Position numbers and translations under genes: made by a program. The notes under the pieces are model-generated. The model was given only the letters and a program-made list of their open reading frames with translations, ran no database searches and had not been told where the DNA came from. Below, piece after piece: positions 34,769 through 43,906 of a stretch of DNA of 64,000 nucleotides (position 1 is its first letter; each line of letters begins with the position of its first letter). Origin of the DNA: an uncultured Pseudomonadota bacterium (GTDB taxonomy: Bacteria > Pseudomonadota > Alphaproteobacteria > RF32 > CAG-239); contig CABUUO010000001.1 in assembly GCA_902494875.1 (NCBI GenBank), positions 259,671 to 323,670 of the forward strand, in the 5' to 3' direction.

Positions 34769-36952
34769 TTACATAAAGCTGTAAGGATCAATATCCACCT
34801 CGACTTTCACGCCTGAGGGAATGTTTATTTTGCGCAGCCATTCCCGCAGCACGTCTTGTATTTTTACATTGCGCGCGGTTTTTAGCAGCAGACGGTAACG
34901 ATATTTTCCCCGCAGCATATAAATCGGCGCCTGAGCAGGTCCCAGTACCGAAACATTGTCGCCGACCGGCGCCGTCTGCCCCAAAACGGCAGCCACCCGG
35001 TCTGTCTGCTCGCGGTTGGCGCCTGAGACAATGACGGCGGCCAATTTGCCGAACGGCGGCAGTTTTAACATCCGGCGGGTTTTCTTTTCCAGACGCAAAA
35101 ACTCTTCGCGGTCTCCGGCCAGCAGCGCTTTCAGCACCGCGTTTTCAGGATAGAGCGTCTGCAAATAGACCGTGCCTTTTTTTTCTCCGCGGCCGGCACG
35201 CCCCGAGACCTGAGACAACAGCTGATAAGTCTGTTCGGTTGCCCGCAGGTCTGATCCCATCAAGCCCAAATCGGCATCGACGATGCCGACCAAAGTCAGG
35301 CTGGGGAAATGGTGACCTTTGGCCAAAATCTGGGTTCCGATCAGAATATCCACCCGCCCTTCTTCCATCTCTTTAATAACGCCGGAGACATCAGCCAGCG
35401 TCGAGGTTATGTCGCTGGAGATAATTCGCACTCTGGCGTCCGGGAATCTGGATTTAATCTCTTCGGCAACTCTTTCAACCCCGGGACCGCAGGCCGTCAG
35501 CCCTTCTTCGGAACCACATTCGGGACAGGCTTTGGGAATCGGAATATGATAGCCGCAGTGGTGACAAACAAGAGACCTGCTGCTGCGGTGTTCGGTCAGC
35601 CAGGCAGTGCAATTCGGACACTGGATGCGGTGTCCGCAGTCGCGACAGATAATCAGCGGCGCATACCCGCGGCGATTCAAGAACAGCATTGACTGCTCGC
35701 CTTTTTCCAGATTTTCCTTTAAAGCTGAAACCAGCGTCGGCGCCAGCCACGAAACACCCCAAGCGCCTTTCTTCGGCTTGTCTTTCTTAAGATCGATGAT
35801 TTTGATTTCGGGAAGCTGCGCCGCAGCAAAACGGCTCCGCAGTCGCACAATATCATATTTTCCCTCTTCCACGTTGTTTAGAGTTTCTAGCGCCGGCGTA
35901 GCGGTGGAAAGAATCAACGGAAAATTTTCAAATTTGGCACGGACGACGGCCATGTCCCGCCCCTGATAGTTAACGCCGTCTTCCTGTTTGTAGGAATGGT
36001 CATGGCTCTCGTCAACCACAATCAGCCCCAAGTTTCGATAGGGCAGAAACAAAGCCGAGCGCGCGCCGACAATCACTTTGGCACGCCCTTCGGCTATTGC
36101 CGTCCAGGTATCGGTGCGTTCTCTCACTCCCAATCCCGAATGCCAGCAAGCGGGACGGACGCCGAAACGCTTTTCAAACCGGCTCAGCCATTGGCTGGTC
36201 AGCGCAATTTCGGGAACGGTAATCAAAGCCTGAGAACCGTTGCGCAAGGCTTCGGCCACGGCCTCAAAATAAACCTCGGTCTTACCCGAACCGGTCACGC
36301 CGTCCAGCAACGTTACCGAAAAACCCTGCCCGACCCTGCCCGCAAGGACATCGGCGGCTGCCTGCTGTTCAGCCGTCAGCCCGACTTTTGAAAAATCCGG
36401 CTGGGGAAGCTGATATTGCTTCTTATTCTCAACTTCCAGAGGCTCCAAAACGCCGGCATCAATCATTGTTTTGATGACAGACTGTCCCACGCCGGCGCCT
36501 TTGGCAATCTCCGCGCGGGAATAGGGATAATGCTTCAGCAAATCTATCACGCGCCAGCGGGCATCGGAGTTCTTAAGCTTTGCTTCAGCCAGCGTTTTTC
36601 CGGAAAGGCGGTACAAAGTCAAGGTCTGGGCATCCTCAAACACGTTTTTCACGCTGATGACCATTTTTAAAACCAATCCTAAAAACGCCATGTTGTAAGC
36701 GGCGACAAAACCGATGAAACGGCGCAGTTCTTCAGACAAGGGCGGAAAGGCATAAACCTTCTGAACCGTTTTGATTTTTTTGTCTTCCAGATCAGAAGAA
36801 CGGCCGATTTTCCAGACCACGCCGATTTGCTGTTCTCTTCCCCACGGTACCCTGACCATGGAACCCGGAACAACGTCCATGCCGTCTTCAACCTTGTAGT
36901 CAAAAACGTCATTAAACGGCAACGGCAGCAAAACTCCGACAATCTGCGACAA
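34769..36952 (-). CDS. priA: Primosomal protein N' (PriA helicase)
   Basis: 727 aa. 3'-5' DNA helicase that restarts replication at stalled forks. Visible are the N-terminal DNA-binding domain, Walker A LDGVTGSGKTEVYFEA, motif II VVDESHDHSYKQ and STATPALET. The zinc-binding insert is complete (CRDCGHRIQCPNC and CHHCG...CPECG), and VSGRAGRGEKKG lies in motif VI. Upstream of, and in the same direction as, atpHAGDC. Confidence 0.97.
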   Translation of the reverse strand: MSQIVGVLLPLPFNDVFDYKVEDGMDVVPGSMVRVPWGREQQIGVVWKIGRSSDLEDKKIKTVQKVYAFPPLSEELRRFIGFVAAYNMAFLGLVLKMVISVKNVFEDAQTLTLYRLSGKTLAEAKLKNSDARWRVIDLLKHYPYSRAEIAKGAGVGQSVIKTMIDAGVLEPLEVENKKQYQLPQPDFSKVGLTAEQQAAADVLAGRVGQGFSVTLLDGVTGSGKTEVYFEAVAEALRNGSQALITVPEIALTSQWLSRFEKRFGVRPACWHSGLGVRERTDTWTAIAEGRAKVIVGARSALFLPYRNLGLIVVDESHDHSYKQEDGVNYQGRDMAVVRAKFENFPLILSTATPALETLNNVEEGKYDIVRLRSRFAAAQLPEIKIIDLKKDKPKKGAWGVSWLAPTLVSALKENLEKGEQSMLFLNRRGYAPLIICRDCGHRIQCPNCTAWLTEHRSSRSLVCHHCGYHIPIPKACPECGSEEGLTACGPGVERVAEEIKSRFPDARVRIISSDITSTLADVSGVIKEMEEGRVDILIGTQILAKGHHFPSLTLVGIVDADLGLMGSDLRATEQTYQLLSQVSGRAGRGEKKGTVYLQTLYPENAVLKALLAGDREEFLRLEKKTRRMLKLPPFGKLAAVIVSGANREQTDRVAAVLGQTAPVGDNVSVLGPAQAPIYMLRGKYRYRLLLKTARNVKIQDVLREWLRKINIPSGVKVEVDIDPYSFM

Positions 36953-37089
36953 GACATCATCCCCTGTTTTTATTTTGATAAAAATATATCAGCCGCCGTT
37001 TGCAAACTCAAACCGGATTGTCATTTACACACAAAAAAAGATTGGCATCTAAAATGTTTTTTTACCTTTCCGGCTTATCATTGTTCCTT

Positions 37090-38034
37090 ATGAAGACGGA
37101 AATCAAATACAACGCCGACGCCGAAACTGCGGAAATCATTTCTCGCTGGCAGGAATGGCTTAAAAGCGAACGCAGATATTCTCCCAATACCTGTGACGCT
37201 TATTTTCGCGATTTTGCAGACTTTACGGCCTTTTTTGACGCGCCGCTGACACTAACGGCTCTCAAAAAAACGAGCATCCGGGATTTTCGCTCTTATCTGT
37301 CACACTGCATGGCGCATGGACTGGACAAGACCTCTGTTGCCAGGCATATTTCGACGCTGAAAAATTTTTTTCGTTTTCTCAGCCGCTGCAAAATTTTGGA
37401 AAACACGGAGGTTTCTCTGTTGTCTTCTCCCAGGCGCCCGAAGATTCTGCCCCGGGCCATGGACGTCAAACAGACATTTGACGTGCTGGAAAAGAGTCGG
37501 CACTGCGCCAAAAATTCATGGCAGGGACTTCGAGATGCCGCCATTTTTACAATACTTTACGGATGCGGTTTGCGAATCTCGGAAGCCCTGAACCTGAATG
37601 TCGGGGATATTACGGATAATGATTTTGTACGCATCTCCGGCAAGGGCAACAAGGAACGCCTGGTTCCGCTGCTGCCGCAGGTCCGTGATGCGGTGAAAGC
37701 CTATATGGCTGACTGTCCCTACAATTTTCGCCAAGGCGAAGCATTGTTTCTGGGCGCAAGAGGAGAACGTTTATCCCCGCGTATCATTCAGAGACAGCTG
37801 CAAAAAATCCGGACTGAACTGGGCCTTCCCGATAATTTGACGCCCCATGCCCTCAGACATTCTTTTGCAACGCATCTCCTGGCTCAAGGAACTGACCTCA
37901 GGTCTATCCAAGAGCTTTTGGGCCACGCTTCTCTCACCACGACCCAAAGATATACGGATGTCAACATTGAAAAACTCAAAGAAGAATACAAACGCGGCGC
38001 ATTTGACCAGGCAACACCTGGAGACAATAATTAG
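37090..38034 (+). CDS. xerC: Tyrosine recombinase XerC
   Basis: 314 aa from ATG 37090; the frame extends upstream to a TTG at 37000 but that adds 30 atypical residues. Resolves chromosome dimers at dif with XerD. N-terminal core-binding domain (LKSERRYSPNTCDAYFRDF) and catalytic domain with Arg in YGCGLRISEALNL, Lys in SGKGNKERLVPL, HALRHSFATHLL, LLGHASLTTTQRYTDV (Tyr nucleophile). Tight spacing between HxxR and Tyr is as in Xer proteins. XerC rather than XerD is assigned by overall resemblance only. Confidence 0.88.
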   Translation: MKTEIKYNADAETAEIISRWQEWLKSERRYSPNTCDAYFRDFADFTAFFDAPLTLTALKKTSIRDFRSYLSHCMAHGLDKTSVARHISTLKNFFRFLSRCKILENTEVSLLSSPRRPKILPRAMDVKQTFDVLEKSRHCAKNSWQGLRDAAIFTILYGCGLRISEALNLNVGDITDNDFVRISGKGNKERLVPLLPQVRDAVKAYMADCPYNFRQGEALFLGARGERLSPRIIQRQLQKIRTELGLPDNLTPHALRHSFATHLLAQGTDLRSIQELLGHASLTTTQRYTDVNIEKLKEEYKRGAFDQATPGDNN

Positions 38035-38035
38035 C

Positions 38036-38165
38036 GGTTTTACGGCCTCCGTTGTCGGCACAGTAATACGCGCCGCGCGCCCACGTTGGGTCACCCTGAG
38101 CCTGCCGAAAAGTCTCTGCCTTATTAATCAGCTGAGATGTTTCGCTACACTCAACATGACATCAG
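38036..38165. repeat. Dispersed composite palindromic repeat, copy 2
   Basis: Starts 1 bp after the xerC stop. Shares TTTTACGGCCTCCGTTGTCG, the CGCGCCGCGCGCCC module and the inverted repeat CCTGAGCCTGCCGAA...GCTGAGATGTTTCGCTACAC with copy 1. Its first hairpin arm has decayed (AAAAGTCTCTGCC). A GC-rich run followed by TTTTTTT at 38176-38206 may terminate xerC. Confidence 0.78.
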
Positions 38166-38282
38166 GCAGTGCCGGGGCGTTCCGGGCGTTTTTTTCTTGT
38201 TGCCCGTTGCCGTAAATAATAAAAAAAAGCACCAGAGCCGGAGCAATGGTACTTTCATAAAATCTGCAAAAATCGGAAAAGA

Positions 38283-38450
38283 CTACTTTAATTTCTTTTC
38301 AACGAACTCTTCGTGTTTTTTGGATTTTTTATCATATTTTTTCAAAACCAATTTTTCCGGATGAGTTCTCGGATTCTTTTCAGCAAGATAAAATGTACCA
38401 GTACCGGCACTGCTCTCTAATTTTACTTTAACTTTTACTGCTTTTGCCAT
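38283..38450 (-). CDS. rpmG: 50S ribosomal protein L33
   Basis: 55 aa, easily missed because of size. The translation begins MAKAVKVKVKLESSAG, continues TGTFYLAEKNPRTHPEKL and ends in a lysine-rich tail, matching bacterial L33 in length and pattern. The CxxC zinc pairs found in many L33 proteins are absent (zinc-independent form, usual in Proteobacteria). It has its own strong promoter at 38496-38523. On the same strand as, but downstream of, the S41 peptidase gene. Confidence 0.93.
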   Translation of the reverse strand: MAKAVKVKVKLESSAGTGTFYLAEKNPRTHPEKLVLKKYDKKSKKHEEFVEKKLK

Positions 38451-38495
38451 TTCTTTATACTCTTAATTAGGGTTTCAATTTAAACATTTAGCCGC

Positions 38496-38523
38496 ATTAT
38501 GCACGTTCTTGTGCTAATGTCAA
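38496..38523 (-). promoter_or_regulatory. Sigma70-type promoter for rpmG
   Basis: On the minus strand, TTGACA (38523-38518), 16-bp spacer, CATAAT (38501-38496). Expected start about 40 nt before the rpmG ATG. It is one of the best promoter matches in the window. Confidence 0.65.
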
Positions 38524-38545
38524 TAAAATTTTTCAAAAAAGCGGT

Positions 38546-39661
38546 TTAAATCCGTTCCTTAAGCAGCTTTACGGCCGCCTCCAGATCCAAATTCCGCCGT
38601 TCGCGGTCTTCCCGGCCGCATTGTTGCGGCTGCGAACGGTTTAAGACGTCTTCCAGCCGGCGTCCGTCTCCCATATTAAAGGTACAGACGTCGGGACTGA
38701 CGCCGAGCTTGTCCAGTTTCTGTCCCGAAGGCGTATAAATATAGGCCGCAGTACAGCCAAGTTCCGCACCGTTCGGCAGTTCGGACAGATCCTGTCTGGT
38801 GCCTTTGCCGAAACTATCTGTTCCGATCAATTTGGCACGGCTTTGTTCCTTGAGCGCCGCGGCAACAACTTCGGCCGAAGACATAGTGCCGCCGTCAATC
38901 AGCACTGCCAACGGCCGCCCCGCCAAAATGTCTCCCGTATGAGCATTATAATACTTAAGCCGGTTTTCGTTCCGTCCGTGTTCGGATGCAATAATGCCCT
39001 CATCCAAAAACGCGTCGGCGATATCCACAGCCTGAGAAAAAAGACCGCCGGGGCTGCCGCGCAAGTCCAGCACCGCAGCACGCGCCTGCGGATGATCCTC
39101 GGCCGCTTTCCGCAGATTATTCAGTGTAAATTTGTTAAATGCGCCGATTTTCATATACAGAACGTCATCAATCATCCGGGCGGCAAAATGACGCCGGTTT
39201 TTGAGCAATCCTTTTTTCTCGGCGCCAAAGGCTGGATAATATTTGGAATCGCCGTCCAAACCGTCGTTAATGCCGTTTTCCAACAGAATGTCGGCCAATT
39301 CAAAATCCTTTTCCTTCACCTTGTTCGAAACATCCTGCGCCGCTTTCAAAACTCGTATGGTTAACTTGAGTGAAGCATTTACATCTTCCGGATTCTCCGG
39401 TTTGAGAAAACTTCTGACCACACGCGCATCATAATATAATGAAACGCGCTTTTCATCATCGGCGACCCGAAGCTTTCGGTCGACGGCAGGCAGCGCCTTC
39501 AGTACCATAAGCGCAGAATCCGACGCAGGCTGCGGTTTTATGTAACCGGTCTGGAGTTTTTCATAAACGGCGCGGTAGGTTTCCGCATCCGAAAGTTCTT
39601 CGGCACGAAGCGGCAGAGCAAACAGGTTCAGTATTAAAAAAAACAGTAACGATTTTTTCAT
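38546..39661 (-). CDS. Secreted S41-family (C-terminal processing) peptidase
   Basis: 371 aa. Signal peptide LLFFLILNLFALPLRAEE. Ser-Lys protease of the periplasm: LDLRGSPGGLFSQAVDIADAF, IDGGTMSSAEVVAAALKEQ (nucleophile Ser) and the catalytic Lys in GTDSFGKGTRQ. The usual PDZ domain is not evident between the helical N-terminus and the catalytic core, and the C-terminus is Arg/Gln-rich. Its ATG overlaps the rnr stop region by 4 bp (ATGA), so it is translated with xthA-rnr. Confidence 0.88.
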   Translation of the reverse strand: MKKSLLFFLILNLFALPLRAEELSDAETYRAVYEKLQTGYIKPQPASDSALMVLKALPAVDRKLRVADDEKRVSLYYDARVVRSFLKPENPEDVNASLKLTIRVLKAAQDVSNKVKEKDFELADILLENGINDGLDGDSKYYPAFGAEKKGLLKNRRHFAARMIDDVLYMKIGAFNKFTLNNLRKAAEDHPQARAAVLDLRGSPGGLFSQAVDIADAFLDEGIIASEHGRNENRLKYYNAHTGDILAGRPLAVLIDGGTMSSAEVVAAALKEQSRAKLIGTDSFGKGTRQDLSELPNGAELGCTAAYIYTPSGQKLDKLGVSPDVCTFNMGDGRRLEDVLNRSQPQQCGREDRERRNLDLEAAVKLLKERI

Positions 39662-41775
39662 CCGGCAGTCTTCTTTTTTTTGGCATTTGATTTTTTTATC
39701 TTCTTTTTGCGCATTTTGCGTTCTTCCTTTTTCTTACTTCCGGCACTTTTTTTACCGTTCTTTATTCCGGCACCCGTTTTTGGGGAACCGCCGTAAAAAC
39801 GTCCGCCTTTTTCGACATAGTCGTCGCCGTCTTCAGGATCAATAAACCGGAAAATCAGTCCGCCCGTAATCGGAGAGGCTTCCAGCAACCTGGCCCTCAA
39901 CGCATCGCCGAAACAAAAGCGGCGGCCGCTCTCCTCGCCGCGCAATTCCATATTGCCGGCGGCAAGAACGTAGTTGTCCGCAGGCAGCGACGACATCGGC
40001 ATCAGCCCTTCGGCTCCGATGTTTTCCACTCTGACGAACACACCTGCCGTCGACACTCCCGAAACTCTGACCTCGAAAACGCTGCCGACAGACGGCGTCA
40101 GAAACGCGGAAACGAAACGGGCCGTAATATCACGCTCGGCATTGACTGCCCGGCGCTCGGTCTCGCCCAGATGTTCGCCCATATCCTCAAAAGCCCTGAT
40201 GTCGGCATTGTCGTCCAAACCGCCGCCGTCAGGCATTTTGCAGGCTTTTATCAACGCACGGTGAATCAGCAGGTCGGCATAGCGGCGAATGGGTGAAGTA
40301 AAATGCGCATAGTCTTTCAAACCCAAACCAAAATGCCCGATGTTCTGCGGCGAATAGCGCGCCTGGCATTGCAGGCGCAGAATCAGTTCGCTGATGCCCT
40401 GCCCCGCGCCGCAGAGGTCTATGAGCTTATTGAGATGTTCCGGCCTGAGAGCCGCGGGATCCGGAAGCTTTAAGCCCAAATTACGCAGCAAAGGCTCTAT
40501 CTCCTTAAGTTTGTCTTCCAAGGGCTTTTCATGAATACGGTACATGGTCGGAAGCCGGGTCTTGCCCAAGGCTTTTGCCGCGCAGACGTTGGCCGCAATC
40601 ATAAACTCTTCTACAATCTGATGCGAAATGAAATGCTCTTCCTTTTCTATGGCAATAACTTTACCTTCCTTGTTTACCTTGACTTTCAGCTCATCTGTTT
40701 CAAGATTGAGAGCGCCGCGCTTTTCCCGAGCCCGGTTGAGCGCCAGATAAGCGTCAAAAACCGGTTGCACCGTCGTTTTGAACACAGGAGCGATGTTGTC
40801 GCTCTTCTTACCGTCCAAGGCCTCCTGAACTTCTTTGTAGGTCAAGCACGCCGCAGATTTTATAACCGCCCGTTTAAAGTCGTATTTTTTGATTTTGCCG
40901 TTCCGGTCAATCTCTATAAAACACGCGATCGCCGCACGCTGTTCCTTCGGGCGCAGCGAGCACAGGTCGTTGCACAATATTTCGGGAAGCATCGGCACGA
41001 CCATATTGGGCAGATAAACGGAGTTTCCGCGCCGGTAGGCCTCTTTGTCTAATGCGGTTCCGCTCCGAACATAAAACGCAACGTCGGCAATGGCGACAAT
41101 GAGCAGAAAGCCGTCTTGGGTGCGCTTGGCATAGACGGCGTCGTCAAAGTCTTGGGCATCTTCGCCGTCAATGGTCACCAACGGAATATCCGTCAGGTTT
41201 TCGCGTCCCTTTTTATGAAAAGACGGCAGCTTTCCGGTCTCTTTGTCCACAGCTTCGGGAAATTCGTGAGGGATTTTATATTTTTCCAAAATAAGGGACG
41301 CCGTAGCCTTGTTCAGATCAAAACGGCCGAAGTTTTTGACAATCCTCGCTTCTTTGAAACGGCGGGAACCGGTCAAAGCCACTTTTACATAATCACCATC
41401 TCCGGCACCGGCGGGATCGTCAAGCAGATAATCCATATAATTGTTTTTTTCCGAGGGCTTAAGAAAATATTTTCCCTCGCGTTTTTCGATAATGCCGTAT
41501 AGAATTTCTTCCGGTTCACCGGCTTTGGCCGTACGAGCCAGCGGCTTGACAAACCAGCCGTCCCGACGCCGCTGCAGGCGCCCGATAAAGCGGTCGCCGA
41601 CGGCAAGCGCGGGCTTGATGCGTTTGTTGTCCATGACATATATCTTATGCCCGGCCGGATTGTCGGCCGGATCAACGGGAACGGCCATATAATCGCCGTA
41701 TTTGCCGGTTTCGGAAATTTCAAGCAGGCAGTTTTCCGGCAGTCTGTCCGGGATTTGTTTTTTGTTTTTGCTCAT
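39658..41775 (-). CDS. rnr: Ribonuclease R
   Basis: 705 aa. 3'-5' exoribonuclease degrading structured RNA. Visible are N-terminal cold-shock-like domains, the RNB catalytic core with TIDGEDAQDFDDAVYAKRT (Asp cluster), GNSVYLPNMVVPMLPE, YRIHEKP, AHFTSPIRRYADLLIHR, then an S1 domain (about 560-640) and a very Lys-rich tail of about 45 residues. The start overlaps the xthA stop (TAATG). The tail is typical of RNase R and likely binds RNA. Confidence 0.96.
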   Translation of the reverse strand: MSKNKKQIPDRLPENCLLEISETGKYGDYMAVPVDPADNPAGHKIYVMDNKRIKPALAVGDRFIGRLQRRRDGWFVKPLARTAKAGEPEEILYGIIEKREGKYFLKPSEKNNYMDYLLDDPAGAGDGDYVKVALTGSRRFKEARIVKNFGRFDLNKATASLILEKYKIPHEFPEAVDKETGKLPSFHKKGRENLTDIPLVTIDGEDAQDFDDAVYAKRTQDGFLLIVAIADVAFYVRSGTALDKEAYRRGNSVYLPNMVVPMLPEILCNDLCSLRPKEQRAAIACFIEIDRNGKIKKYDFKRAVIKSAACLTYKEVQEALDGKKSDNIAPVFKTTVQPVFDAYLALNRAREKRGALNLETDELKVKVNKEGKVIAIEKEEHFISHQIVEEFMIAANVCAAKALGKTRLPTMYRIHEKPLEDKLKEIEPLLRNLGLKLPDPAALRPEHLNKLIDLCGAGQGISELILRLQCQARYSPQNIGHFGLGLKDYAHFTSPIRRYADLLIHRALIKACKMPDGGGLDDNADIRAFEDMGEHLGETERRAVNAERDITARFVSAFLTPSVGSVFEVRVSGVSTAGVFVRVENIGAEGLMPMSSLPADNYVLAAGNMELRGEESGRRFCFGDALRARLLEASPITGGLIFRFIDPEDGDDYVEKGGRFYGGSPKTGAGIKNGKKSAGSKKKEERKMRKKKIKKSNAKKKKTAG

Positions 41776-42566
41776 TATTTTAACTCGGCGGTAAGAACGG
41801 TATGATCGGAAGGCTTGGCTGCCCGGCGGGGATTTTTGTCGACTTTGATGCTCTGCAGCCGGTCTAAGGCGGACGGCGACATCAGCAGATAATCAATCCG
41901 CAGCCCTTGATCGTTTTGAAAAGCGCCGCCGGCATAATCCCAATAGGTATAAGCCGTCTCGGCGGGATGCTGCGCGCGAAAGGCATCGTAAAAACCAAGG
42001 TATTCAACCGATTTCAGCAGTTTCCTGACCTCAGGCCGGAACAAAGCATTGTTTTTGAAAGCCTCGGGATCATAAACGTCCCGCCCGGTCAAAATGACGT
42101 TGAAATCACCGCCGAGGATGACGGGTTCGCGGCTCCGCCGCAGGCGGACCGCATATTGATAAAAAGCCTGCATCCAGCGGATTTTATAGTCAAAGCGGGA
42201 AACGTCGTCGGGAGCGTTATACGGCGGGTTGCCGTTGGGCATATAGATTGAGGCCACGCGCCAGACGGTTTCGTCCGCCTTAATCCGCGCCTCAAGAAAA
42301 CGGGCGTGTTCGTCAGGGAAACCGGGCAGCCCTTCCGCCGTCACTTCAATTTTGTGCCGGCTCAGAACCGCAACCCCGTTATAGCTTTTTTCGCCCAAAA
42401 TTCTGGCGTTATAGCCCAGGCTCTGCAGTTCGAAAAAAGGAAAAGCGTCAAATTCGCATTTGATTTCCTGCAACAGAACGATATCGGGACTTTCGGCTTT
42501 CAGCCAATCGGAAAGGCTATCTATCCGGGCGTTTACGGAGTTTACATTATATGTTGAAATCTTCAT
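41775..42566 (-). CDS. xthA: Exodeoxyribonuclease III (AP endonuclease)
   Basis: 263 aa. Base-excision repair nuclease. Visible are MKISTYNVNSVNARIDSL, ILLQEIKCE (metal Glu), YMPNGNPP, ILGGDFNV, RIDYLLMSP and the catalytic His in KPSDHTVLTAEL. ATG 42566 is preferred because AAAGG precedes it at 7 nt; the frame opens six codons earlier. First gene of the xthA-rnr-S41 unit and divergent from dgt. Confidence 0.95.
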   Translation of the reverse strand: MKISTYNVNSVNARIDSLSDWLKAESPDIVLLQEIKCEFDAFPFFELQSLGYNARILGEKSYNGVAVLSRHKIEVTAEGLPGFPDEHARFLEARIKADETVWRVASIYMPNGNPPYNAPDDVSRFDYKIRWMQAFYQYAVRLRRSREPVILGGDFNVILTGRDVYDPEAFKNNALFRPEVRKLLKSVEYLGFYDAFRAQHPAETAYTYWDYAGGAFQNDQGLRIDYLLMSPSALDRLQSIKVDKNPRRAAKPSDHTVLTAELK

Positions 42567-42635
42567 CTTATACCTTTGACTCATATTTGTTTTTGATTGT
42601 ATATTAAAAATAAACTTATTGAAAGCGAAAAAAAG

Positions 42636-43790
42636 ATGGACTTAGCAACTTATGCCACCAAGCCGGAACAAAGCCTGGGACGCCTGTATCCCGACTTTAC
42701 CAACATTATCCGCTCTCCGTTCCAGCGTGACCGCGACCGGTTGATTCATTCTTCGGCCTTTCGGCGATTGGACGGAAAGACGCAGGTTTTTGCCTATCAT
42801 GAGGGCAAAAACTACCGTACCCGGCTGACCCACAGCATTGAAGTGGCGCAGATTACGCGCACACTGTGCAAATGTCTGAAGCTCAACGAAGAACTCGGCG
42901 AAGCCATTGCCCTGGCTCATGACCTCGGGCATTCTCCGTTCGGACACGCGGGAGAACGCGGCCTGCAAAACGCCATGAAAAAATTCGGCGGATTTGACCA
43001 TAACATTCATTCGCTGAAAATAATGACCGAAACCGAAATCCACTATCCCGAATTCAAGGGGCTAAACCTGACCTGGGAAACATTGGAAGGCACCGTCAAG
43101 CACAACGGTCCGATTAAAAAAATATCCAACCGTTTCCTGAAAAGTTTTAACCAAAAGTTTGATTTGGACCTGAAAAACTATTCTTCCGCCGAATCGCAGG
43201 TGGCCTCTTTTGCCGACGACATCGCCTATAACAACCATGACATCGACGACGGTTTCCGCGCCGGATTTTTCAATATGAAACAATTGCGCGAGCTGCCGTT
43301 TATCGACGAAATCATGCGCCGTTTTGAAAAGGAAAACCCGAACGCGGACAAAAACATTCAAATTTATGCCGTTACCCGCAATATGATTGCGCGGATGATC
43401 TTTGACATTCTGGACAACACCAAAAGCAACATCAAAAAACTTAAAATCAAAACCAGCGGAGACATTCGCAGCCAGAAGTGCTTTACGGTAGACTTTTCCG
43501 AAAAAATGCACGGCGAAATCAAAATGCTGCGCGGTTTTCTGAAAGAACATTTTTATACTACGACTTCCGTGTGCCGGATGGACATGAAATCACAGAGAAT
43601 CGTCGAAGAACTGTTCAGCGTGTTTATGGGCGACTGGAAGCTGCTGCCGATGGACGTCCGCGCACAAATCAGCCCGCAAAGCAAAGAAGAAGACATTGCA
43701 GGAGCCGTCTGCGAATATATTGCCAACATGACGGACATGTGCGCCATTGAAGAACACAAAAAACTTTATGATCCGCACACAAGATTTTGA
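42636..43790 (+). CDS. dgt: dGTPase-like HD-domain triphosphohydrolase
   Basis: 384 aa. Hydrolyses dNTPs to nucleosides and triphosphate. HD-domain ligands in RTRLTHSIEVAQ, ALAHDLGHSPFGHAGE and ASFADDIAYNNHDIDD. Family opening LGRLYPDFTNIIRSPFQRDR and RLDGKTQVF are present. Length matches the short Dgt class common in Alphaproteobacteria. The ribosome binding site is weak (GAAAGCGAAAAAAAG). It is followed by the SPOR gene after a 116-bp gap. Confidence 0.93.
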   Translation: MDLATYATKPEQSLGRLYPDFTNIIRSPFQRDRDRLIHSSAFRRLDGKTQVFAYHEGKNYRTRLTHSIEVAQITRTLCKCLKLNEELGEAIALAHDLGHSPFGHAGERGLQNAMKKFGGFDHNIHSLKIMTETEIHYPEFKGLNLTWETLEGTVKHNGPIKKISNRFLKSFNQKFDLDLKNYSSAESQVASFADDIAYNNHDIDDGFRAGFFNMKQLRELPFIDEIMRRFEKENPNADKNIQIYAVTRNMIARMIFDILDNTKSNIKKLKIKTSGDIRSQKCFTVDFSEKMHGEIKMLRGFLKEHFYTTTSVCRMDMKSQRIVEELFSVFMGDWKLLPMDVRAQISPQSKEEDIAGAVCEYIANMTDMCAIEEHKKLYDPHTRF

Positions 43791-43906
43791 AAAAAAACGG
43801 TGAAAAGCCGGACTTGGAGATTAAATTACGGGCAATTGTTAAGTGATTATAAAGCTTTTTGCCTTAAATTGTGAGCAGAATAGTTTTATCTTGCAGGAGA
43901 AATGCA

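Noticed and set aside
43791..43906. tRNA or small RNA gene in the dgt-SPOR gap
   Set aside because: No cloverleaf, no terminator-like hairpin and no tRNA consensus; other gaps were read by eye with the same result.
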